From NCBI RefSeq assembly GCF_964204645.1, contig NC_134027.1, positions 18,712,485-18,776,484 on the forward strand: a stretch of DNA of 64,000 nt, written 5' to 3'. The notes below the pieces were generated by a model. It was given only the letters and a program-made list of their open reading frames with translations. It was not told the DNA's origin and did not search any database. Shown here in pieces: positions 34,001-46,000 of this stretch (positions are counted from its first letter, which is position 1; each line of letters opens with the position of its first letter). Source of the DNA: Tubulanus polymorphus (taxonomy: Eukaryota > Nemertea > Palaeonemertea > Tubulaniformes > Tubulanidae). A program made the position numbers and the translations under genes.

Positions 34001-37000
34001 TTTTCACCAGTTAGCCGTACACAGCAGGAACACACGTGTACGTTTGTTTGGCAAAGATGACGCATGAATGTGGCACTGACCCGAGGCTGCGGCCGAGGTG
34101 CATACGCTATATAGGTCAAATGATCCAGTTATTTAATTTTACTGATTTAAGACACATAAGTGATTTTTTTTCTATAAGGCTGATTCCAGGTCATCATTCA
34201 TATACTTAAGTATCCTTTGGAAAGTAATCCTCAAAAAGTAGGAATTAGAGGGCACTTGATCTTTACGTATCAACATAATGTGGAAAAAACTTTTTTCTAC
34301 CTACAAATGAGTACTGATGACAAGATGGCTGCCAATTGCGTGATAATTGGCTGATCAAAAATACCTGTGAAGTTTTCAAAAGTCTCCGCTATTGAAGAAA
34401 CCTATCCATAGATAGCCACCACAAATTTCAAAGAACAAGAGGACCATAAGGTCGAAGAGGGTATAGAAGTGAGTGGATGCATAAGGAGATGTCATTAGTG
34501 AAAACAAATTCATGTTTCCAGGGTTTCCGTGAGAGTGTTTTTTACCGTTAACGGACATTTTCCCCCACCCAAAAGTGGTCCTATTTTTCCCTAATTCTGA
34601 AAAATTCTTTGAGGAATTGTGAAAAAAAATTATTTGTTCTGTAAAGACATTATAGTGTTCTTATTGTAGTTTATTTCAACGTAACGATCGGATTCGATAA
34701 TAAAATGCGTGGCTGACGATGTAGTGTCAGTGCAGAGGCCATATCTAACTACCCTACAAAGTAGTGTTATTGCCAAGACAATCCTTCCCACTCTTTATTC
34801 CATAATGGTATAGTCCACACGATAGCCAATGAAACTGCGTTCTCTGAGTGCGCGTGATGCTTCAATGAATGAATACAGTTCATGTGACAACACTACTACG
34901 ACTGAAGTGGTAGTTATAATTACGACAAAGACCACGTGATAACATTAGAAAAAATCCTCAAAACATCCCTCTTAGGGCTTCATGCCTGATGTGTTTGTCT
35001 TGGCATTGGATACACGCTAGTACATTTTCCCCAAATAATTAGTTACGGACATTTTTTTAATGATCACCGAAACCCTGCATTCCTCATGTGTTTTTTTTTT
35101 TGTTTCTACGACATGCGCGCCTCGAAACTGTAGTGTTTACTGTATTACCATGACCTAATGTACCAGACGGTACTGCCACCTAGGAGTGGAGAATAAAGAT
35201 GGACGTAGATGATGAATAAAAGATCATTGTTATAGTTATTATAATCGGTCCGCCATCCGGACAAGGATGGTACAAAAACTTTCCATAATTCATCACGATT
35301 TTGGGACCTTCAGGTACAACAGGCTATGATATTCATAGCTACGATCATGGATATAGGCAAATGACGCGTTACAGACAACTTGTTATCGGATTATCAGTTC
35401 TATATCGATATAGCATTATGGGACTATATCATACCTTTTGGAACGTACTAGGTTTACTTACATTTGACAATTGAGAAAGTCTTGCGTCACTTTTTGGAAT
35501 TTCACGTAGAGACTTTTTGCTGATACTCTGCCGTAGTTGACTACCTGACAATCGACTTTCGGGCGATAACAAAACCTTTACACTATAACTAGATTTCTTC
35601 AGTCGTTTTGATTTATCTTTACTAGCACCACCAGGCGGTACCTCCATTGGTATGTTGTTGTTATTGAGTATTGTCACCTGATGAGGAGATAACTGTCCTG
35701 GTGTTGGGCTTGGAGTTTTACGATTCAAAGATAAACCTATCGGGCTTTTATTACGGGACCCTTTAGGGCTAGGCGTCAGTCGGGTGGATTGTTTAACATT
35801 CAATAAATCATAATCATTGCTATCATCAGAATCATTGTCATGGAAATCATCATCTAATCTTGGACCACGCGATGAATTCAGATCTCTTGCAGATTGTTGA
35901 CATTTCGAATGAGCCTAAAATAATAGCAAATGATTGAAGTTGTGTATGAGGAACAAGGTTCTCAAGATCATACAATATACATACAATCTGTTTGATTTCA
36001 TCTGCCGTTGTTGAAGTCTTCATACGTACAAGTTTCGGCACAGAATGATACATATAAATATCTGCATCATAGATTTTTGGTTGTTGTTGCATTGATTCTC
36101 TGTAAATATATTTAAATCAGAAATCATAACCCCTGGATGGTAAATCTTACCTGATAGTTTGTTTAGTTTTTGTGATCTGAATATTCAACAAAGGATCCTG
36201 TGACTGAATTGGAAAAATTTCTTTCCCAGAGTTCATAGAAACAGTCAACAGTCATATTCGCAGATCATTTTCACATCTTTCATAATTTCTATGGTTCCAT
36301 TGGTAGAGCATAATGCATTTAACTTTACTTTAGCTCCTGTAGGATAGTTTGGCTAAAGATTTCATCGAGATTCAAATTATTACAGGATTCATTGTGACAC
36401 AGCAGATCCAAATACATGGCTATTTACTGCTACTTTGATAACTTTTTCACAACAAAATGAAGCCTGGCGCATATCTATCAGGCAGCATTAGCAAGTTGCC
36501 TATCCCACAATTGGCCCTGTACTTAAGTGCAAATTTACGCGGACCAACTTCCAAAAAAATTAAAATTAGACTGTATACTTGAAACAATGAATATGGACTC
36601 ATCTTAACTCAATAGGTTAATCTAACAAATGCTGTTATAATAATGAGACGTTAGGGGATTCTCAACACAAGAAAATCTTGAAACTAAGGTCAAGGAACTT
36701 CATACCCACTTAGTGGCCCTGAACGCTCGACAATCTCATACAGTTCCCTTGTATTCTTTTATATAATTTTGTATGTATAATCGTGTTGTTATTCGAGGGA
36801 TAATAAAGTTATTATTACTATTATTATCATTATTATTATTCAGGGATGAGAACGCCGACCTGTAAAATCCGCGGGTTATTTTTCTTGAGTGACATACGCG
36901 AACCAGCTAACGGCGTAGCCGTCAGCACTAGCGAGCGCCGAAGGCGCGAAGCTATTTCGGGGGGGTTTGGGGGGCCTCCCCCAAGAAAATTTTAGAAATT

Positions 37001-40000
37001 AAATACGTTTTCCGAGCACTTAGAGCGATCTCGAACCCATGAACGACTATTATATTTTGGAAGGTAATGGCTAGTTCCAATGTGGTACATCCTCATTTGA
37101 TGACATTCAGCATCTCATGCATTACGGGTCGAGCCCTGAATTATTGCAGTAAAAATGCGCCGATGAATGCTCACTAAAAATCATCACCAAGTAGTGTATA
37201 ATATCCGAAAGCGTTCGCCACACACACGCAGCAACAGTAAGTAGACCTATATACGTTACTACTGTTGCTGTGCGTGCGTGTCTGCAACCGATCGATAAAA
37301 TACATACAAACTCATCGTAGTACAAATGTACATACAAAATCACTGTGTTGCAATGAATATGCATTGAAATGCGATACTTTTACGTGACGATAAGTAAAAC
37401 AGGCACTGAACGCTTTTACGGTTCACCTGATTACCGATCGCGCCGGACCAATTGAGTGAGATCATCACCCCCCCCCCATACTTTTACATCATTTTTGGAC
37501 TATTTGGAAAATTGATATTTTTCAATACTGAAATCCGCGGGAAACCGCGGATCCGCGGGGAATTCTCATCTCTGATTATTATCATGATCATCTATTTCAA
37601 TATTCAATGCCCCCTATCAACATATACAGATATCAATGACCTTGAAACTTGACACATTTATAGAAAATGTCCTAAACTATAATATTGCAATTGAATGTTG
37701 TAACAAAAAACGTAATTCCCAATATAAATGGAAGGACAACATAATTTCAACTTAAACCCCCTGGTGAAAATATCTAGCAGAAGCCAGTGGGCTTGAAAAT
37801 ATCAACAATTATCAAAAGCATCATGATCTAACACTTTGCTTATGATTGTGAAAAGGATATTTTCACAGGACCCAATCAATCGATCAATTGAAATATTACA
37901 TAAATTTCAAGATTCAACATATAACATTTTCACATAATTCATTGAAATTGTACTCATCTTTTAGTATTTCCAAATTGATGATTGACATATGAAATGTTCT
38001 ATATCAATTCGAACACCTACTTCCTTCTAAATAACAAAATACCAGCCATGCATATCCAGTGATTACAATTTGTGCAACCAAGAGCTAACAGAAAGTTACT
38101 CTTGGAACCATTCTATTAGGATTGAGAAAATCTGCGAAAGTGGCTGATTTTCCCAGACAACAATAGCAATGAGTCCAATTTGATTCTGATTGGGCCATTT
38201 CTGGCTGCAAATTCAGCTAGGGTTGATTAAAACAAGAGGTCCATGGACCTTGAGACTCCGTCGAGATTATCGGAAGTTCCAGTTTGGGAAAAGTAACAAG
38301 TACTAGGCAGGCTGGGTCAAAATAAATTGCCTATGGGCAAAGTGTGGTTTACCTTGAAAGCTAGAGGTTGTTTGGAATAAGAGCATTGCTTGAAAAATCT
38401 TTTTAATTCGTGACTTCAAAGTTCCACAAGTTTATATTGTATTTTATCTTTCTTAAAGAATTATTTTGTAGTCAAATAAGACCAAAGATATACATTTGGT
38501 TACGGTCCACGTCCAAAATTTTGTAGGTAACAGGTAGGCGCGGCAGGGAAACTATTATATTTTCCAAAAAAATATGTTTCACAACATGAAAAAAAATATT
38601 CAAATAAGGCCATCCCAAAATAATTGTCTGTTTGCCGTAACACCGACTCAACTTTTCAGGATGAGTCGGTAGGTAGGTAAAAATTTTTTGCAAAATTTTT
38701 GGGCAAAAAAAAAAAACAAATTTATCACCTTTTTTACACGGAAAAAATACCGCCAAAATCATCAATGTTGTGCACGCGAAATTTGTCTAATAGCGTAGAT
38801 TTCGAGAATTATTCTAAAATTATAACTTCGTCCAGAGCGTCATCTCCGTGTTAAAAATGAAACGGTACATTGAATATATGCGCGCTTTTTTCAGCTTTAA
38901 TTTAGTCACTATGAGAAAGAATGGCAGCTTATTGGAACACTGCTAGTTTCCTGGAAAACTTAAATTAGGCCACATGTCAAGGCATGTTTTCACACGATGC
39001 ACACTTGAATTCAAATATACGTAGCTCATATGTCGGCAGTGGGTCGGTCGGTCGGTTGTTTTTATCAAAAATAAAATTTATTTCAATGAATCCCAGAAAA
39101 ATAGTTTTCACTCGGTACCTTTGAAGTCGGGTCGGTCGGGGTACGGCAAACAGACCTATGGGATGGCCTAAAATTCATATGATCTCACATATCAGATGGT
39201 GGCTGAATATTGGGACTTGGAAACCTCTTCCAATGTTGGCCACGGAAGTTAAAATACCGGTAAAGTCTGTTCACAACGAGTTGACGTGCGGCTTTTTCTC
39301 CACATCAAAGAGCAGCTACTGCTGTGAGCTGTCAGATAGCTGCTACACAAATGATCCATCACTGATGTGCTGACCCACTGCAGCCCAGCGTCCACCAAGA
39401 GTGCATAACTACACACACACATAACTTGCATCTCCAACCACTCGGTTCTTTAATATTACACAAGTCAGTTTAAAATGCAAATGATTTGGTTGACGAATTC
39501 ATTATAAATACCAGCGATGATTCTTCGTCTGAATCAGATTCAAACTATATATGGATGCATCCGCAAAAGAGAGTGACTGGATAGATTGGAGTTCAATCTG
39601 TGCCATCTTATTATCTAGATATAATATAGTGCCACTTCTCTATGAGTGAAAACCACGAAAATATCAGTTGTCTAAATGCCTAGAGCTCAGTGAAAATATG
39701 TTACAAAAATATGTGACTTGACATGTGTTAAATCCAGATATATCTTCTTTCGTTGAATATTCTGTGAAATGAGCAAAATCCTCGAAAATTCTCTCCTTTC
39801 TAACAACTGCAACTATTTTATCTGGATCACTGCCAGGCCTTGCCATCCATCAACTCTACGTCATCATTCAATAAGAGTGTATAAAACAACAAGATAAACT
39901 TAAATTCTTCTATATTCCTAAGACTGCATGTCTTGTGAAATCTTGCTAGTTATTCACTCTTGCTGAATTTGTGTACAAAACCATAGCAACAAACCACTTA

Positions 40001-43000
40001 ACTGGCTCAGCATGCACCCCTGCAACACAGTTCACTACTGTAAACTGATACCCCTGTGGTCAAAAAGCCGCACGTCAACTCGTTGTGAATAGACTTTACA
40101 GAAGAAATCGGCTATTACTAGTAGATTGTTTTGAATCCTGGAATTTACGACTACAATATTCAGACCACGACCTATACTTGTAGTTTGCTGCTTAATATTT
40201 TCAGGTCACAAGAAATTCCAATTTATAACAAATTCTATCAAACAGCAAACACAGCGCTCATTTTCTACTACGATTATTCAGCCTATTTTCATCTCTAACG
40301 TGCACGCGTTACAGCATCACCTTTAGTAGTGTACTGTACGAGCTTGTGTGTGTGTCGTGCAGCACTCCGCGGGCACGTGGAGGCCTCATGTAAGTGAATG
40401 TTCGCCTACACTTCAATGTCAATAAAAACGATCACAAATGAAACAATACCTATGGCGGATGTGTGAAATAATTACATCCTAACCAGCAAAGAGCATTTGA
40501 AATTTTCACGTATACGGCACCTAGTCCAATAAAACGTACGTCATTCTATGGTTTCCCCATGATTATTTTAGTAGCGCCTGAATTCCCCGTATATCCCAAA
40601 AACAGCCAATCCCATTCGCTTGTAGAGACGACGCCCCACAATCGAGGTAATTGCAATTTTATACCTGAGGGCTAAGAATTTTCCCGCCAAGAACAGTTTT
40701 TCAGCACTTGTGCTGAAATGTAATTTAGAATTTAATACTATCTTAATTTCAAAAGTTATGCTTGTTTTCTGGGTTCATTTTCTCAAAGATCCGCATGAGC
40801 TGAAACTTTCCATTAGTAATTCCTTTGGAGGTTTATGTTTGATGTTCTTTGCAACCATTCCAGTTTCAAACTGCACATCGATGAATACCTCTCAAAAGCA
40901 GATAGACTAATAACAGCCACAGCAATAAATCCGAAGAAGGCAAAAAATGATTGTCCAACTTATTCAAACTTTATTGAAAATAGTTTCAAAAATATTGCAA
41001 TATAAAATCTTTCAATGAAAAATTAACATTACATAAATATTCTTTGTCATTACAAACACAGCTATAAATGTAATGATATAGGTAAAATATTTGAGCAATT
41101 TTACTTTAGGGCATGTTTAAGAAACTAGGGGTCCAGGGACACCATGCCCAATTAGGAAGTGGTTTCAAATGCTCAACAATCTAACACTTTCAATATTCAA
41201 CGCCCCCTGGCAACCATATACAAAAACCAATGACCTTGAAACTCACCAAAAATATAGAATATGTCAGCAGCTATGATTTTTTAATTGATTGTGATAGCAA
41301 AATATGCCTCGCTACCAATTTAACATGGAAACACTAAGTTATTCTACTCTGCAACGCCCCCTGGTGACCATATGCAAAACCTAATGACCTTGAAACCTCA
41401 CCACAATCATAGACCATGTCATGAACTACAACTTTGTAATTGATCATGGTAACAAAAATATGCCTAGGTACCAATCTAATAAGGAAATACTAAGTTATTG
41501 TACTATTCAATGCCCCCTGGAGACCACATAAAATAACTTATGTCCTTAAAACTCACCACAATCATAAACGATGTCATGAGCTACAACTTCGCAATTGATT
41601 GTGGTAACAAAATATGCATTGGTACAAATATAATATAGAAATACTAAGATATATTATTCAACGCCCCCTGGTGGCCATATACAAAAGCTAATGACCTTGA
41701 AACTCACCACAATCATAGAACACCTTATACGCTACAACTTTCTAATTCAGTGCGCTAACAAAATATGCTTAGGTATCAATATAATGTCCAAAAAATTTTC
41801 CCACCTACGAATGAGTACCGATAACACCAAGACGGCCGCCAATTGCGTCATAATTAAAAATACCTGATCAAAAATACCTAACTCAGGTATAAAACATCCC
41901 TTTCCAAAGAATACCCATCAGCAATTGCAATGAGAAATGGCAAACCAGTAGGAAGCTACAGGAGTCAGAATTCGGGCCAAAATTGACATTTTTAGGCACT
42001 AAAAAGGTCATAGGATGGCCATTTTGAGTCCGATCAACCCAATTTTTTTTTATGCTTATGGGCCCTGGGGGGATTCAAATATATACGAAAGATCAAGGTA
42101 ATTGATCAAGGTGTCTTCAAAATTTTCCTCAAAAAGTTCAATAAAGGACCCTGGGTCCAGTAGGATCAACTGAGTACGTTTTAGTTTTGAGAACAAAAAT
42201 TGATTTGTTCTTGGATTTGCAAATACGTATAAACAGCTGACAAAGATGAAATTAGGGGTCCAGGGACACCAAACCCACTTGGGAAGTGGTTTCAAATGCT
42301 CAACAATCTAACACTTTCAATATTCAACGCCCCTGGTGACCATATACAAAAACCAATGACCTTGAAACTCACCAAAAATATAGAATATGTCAGCAGCTAT
42401 GATTTTTTAATTGATTGTGATAGCAAAATATGCCTCGCTACCAATTAAACATGGAAATACTAAGTTATTCTACTATGCAACGCCCCCTGGTGACCATATG
42501 CAAAACCAAATGACCTTGAAACTCATCACAATCATAGAACATGTCATGCCCTACAACTTTGCAATTGATCATGGTAACAAAATATGCCTTGGTACCAATC
42601 TAATAGGGAAATACTAAGTTATTGTACTATTCAACGCCGCCTAGTGACCATATAGAATAATTTATGTCCTTAAAACTCACCACAATCATAGACAATGTCA
42701 TGAGCTACAACTTTGCAATTGATTGTGGCAACAAAATATGCATAGGTACGAACATAATATAGAAATATTAAGTTATTGTATTATTCAAATATTCTGGTGG
42801 CCATATACAAAAACCAATGACCTTGAATCTCACCAAAATCATAGAACACGTTATGGGCAACAACTTTCAAATTGATTGTGGTAACAAATTATGCTTAGGT
42901 ATTAATATAATGTGGAAATACTTTTTTCCACACCTACGAATGAGTACTGATGACACCAAGATGTTCGCCAATTGCGCCATAATTGGCTGATCAAAAATAC

Positions 43001-46000
43001 CTGTCTCAGGTATAAAACTTCCCTTTCCAAAGAATACCCATCAAAAATTGCAATGAGAAATGGCAAACTAGTAGGAAGCTACAGGACTCAGAATTCCGGC
43101 CTAAATTGACATTTTTGGGCACTAAAAAAGGTCATCGGACGGCCATCTTGAGTCCGATCGACCCAATTTTTCTTATGCTGATGGGCCCTTGGGAGATTCA
43201 AATATATACAAAAGAACAAGGTAATCGATCGAAGCGTCTTCAAAATTTCCCTCAAAAATGTGTAAAAAGTGCTGATTTTGGCGAACAACAATGGCTGCCA
43301 GTCGGCCATCTTGATTCTGACAGGGCCAGCTTTTGGGCTGAAGATGTGTCTAGGGTAGATACATGTGTAACTTAAATATCAAGACATTACATTGAAGCGT
43401 CTTCAAAACTTCCTAAAATAACTGGATTCCGTCTACGGACGGACGGACGACGGACGAAATGTGAACGCAATAGCCCGCTTGGGCTAAAGTCCCAAGTGGG
43501 CTAAAAATGAACGAAAGACGGAGGAATTCGTTAAAATTGGGTTTGGCCATTTTGAAATTTAAAAAACTTGGAATTCCGCCAAAAATCGGAGAATTTTTAT
43601 CTCTGCAGATAGGATATGCCTTTACTCTCTTGCATCCTCGCTTACCAGGGGTCCAGTATCACTCCCCGAACTCGCATCCACCAGCTGTTCGCTGTTTGGT
43701 CCATTTAACGGGAAATCCAACAGAAGCCTTATATCATTTGTTAAAAGCGTTGTAATTGGTACGACCGGATTCTGGTCAGCTAGTAACGATTCCAACGACT
43801 CGTGAGGTCCAGGGGAGTAATGATTTTAAAGCTATTCCAAGGAAAGCGGTGTTTGCTGTAGTATAGACGAATAGAAACCAATGTCTAGTATAGATAGGGA
43901 TTGTACGTATTATTCAACATCCGACTGAAAAAATCTGAAACAATAAAAAACGTACCAATTTAAATTTTGGCAGATGGTTTCGCCCGGCCAAGCCATTTTC
44001 ATTCTTCCCCCAACCCCATGGAAGTCTACGACAACTATCACAATAACTTGCCCCCGTCCCATATTGAAATGACAGAAATACTGAAAAAAAACTCACCTAA
44101 GCATGGATCTCGAAACAGAGATTGAGAACAATGAATATGAATAAAAAATGGAAATATTTTACTCATTTTATGGTTACATAGGCCCATACGCCGCTGAGAG
44201 CAGATCGTCTCCCAAGGCGAAATATAGGATTTGATAATTAATAATTATTAGAAGGGCACACAAATGCCGTTGAAAATAAATCACATGCAAATAAAAATTA
44301 CGCTGGATGCTTTGATATCGATACAATGTAGCTCCGTTACACAAAAGCCTAGGTTAATGATGGTTTGCTGCTAGATAAATCAACAGAAAGCACCAGCTCA
44401 TGTCACAGTTGTTTACTTTTTCTAAGAATTTTGCGGGCTTAAGACATTGACAGAATAAATCAGTCAGAATTCCATCAACATTGGACCCAGCATTGCCATG
44501 CTTAACTGGGTTCTTACACTGCATTAGATAATTCTATCATATTCAGCTAAAAAAGATGAACTTCACATACCCAAGACGTCAAAATGGCACAATGGCCTGT
44601 ATCCCGTGCTATTTCTTGTTCATCTAAACTAGTTGTTTGGGGAATACCCCCACCTGCTGAGGGTATTCCCTAAATACCAAATCAGAGCACAGCCTTCTCA
44701 TAACGACGACATACGACGAAGTAAAAAATAAACCGAGTATCAAGACCATAAATCAAAGCGCATCAAAAACTTCCCAAGAAAACTAGATTCTATGTATAGA
44801 TGGACATTGACAGACGATAAGCAGACTTTAAGCTAAAATTTATAGCCATTCAAGGTCTTGAAATCACTTTTTTTTCAACTGCAATTCCCTGCTTTTAATG
44901 ATAATGAACCCTGTGATGGTGGTATAAAAAAAACCAGCGCTTGAAATATATCCAAATTCTAAATATTTCTCATAATTACAGCTTATTGGCTTCTTCATCG
45001 CTGTCTTCATAATCTTGCGCAAATGAATCATTCAATTTCGATTCAAATGAATCATTTGATTTAATTTGAAATTCTTCTTGTGAATAGATCGTGTCAGCTT
45101 GTCTACGTAATGTTTCCATCGCCTCAGTTACAGCAGTTTCATCCTCAGAATCACCTCCTAAAATCAACCAATAGCAAATGAAAAATGTTAATTCAGATAA
45201 GAGTGAGAGGTTAAAGCAGTCGAATCTGATATCCTAGTTCTGGGGTTTCAAGCCAATACTATGCCAAGCCTGGTTGAGACACTTATCCCCCTTGCCTCTA
45301 GCCAGCTAGAAGGAAGTGAGTAGACCGTGTGAAAGTAGCTCGGCTGTTAATTCTGTAGAGACAACTTACACACAGTTGGCAATAGAGGCCAGGACTTGTA
45401 ATATCAAAGCAAAAGTTTCAACGATCACATTTTTGTGGATATTGCTACTTGAAATTATCATCTTTAGACAGTTAACCAAGCATGTTTGATAAATGCTCAG
45501 AGGATAAGTCTAAAGAGTTGAAAACTTGCCTAATTTGTAGCATAAAACCACTTCATGCTTAGATGACAACTTATCCCTATCAGTGCTGACAAATTATTAC
45601 CCTACTGCGCTGGAGATTGCACAATGTGCTGGAATTTGAACATATTTGAAAATCTAGTATGTTGCATCACAGGCAGACTGCAAAGTGCATCTACACTGCA
45701 TTGTGGTAGGCCTATATCGTAACTTACGAATATTTCAAAAGGTGTGAATGCTGCTGTCTTTCAATAAAAATTATAACTGCTTAATGATTACATTGTATAT
45801 CGATTGACCATCATGTAATGTACATGTATTAGCAAAATCCATTACAGAGTAGTGTAATCAACAAAAAGCTTAAAAATCCGACTTCATAAGTGGTATTTTC
45901 TCTTAGCCAGGGAAAAATCTTCTAGACCCAAAACATCCAACTTATATCTGGTTTACTGTACCATGCTGTCTAGAAATATGGCAGAATTGCTGATGTAGAC

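Noticed and set aside
30175-43755. Short frames within the intronic repeats
   Set aside because: They sit in Helentron-like, MITE and satellite sequence, and none shows a domain or is shared in frame between copies.
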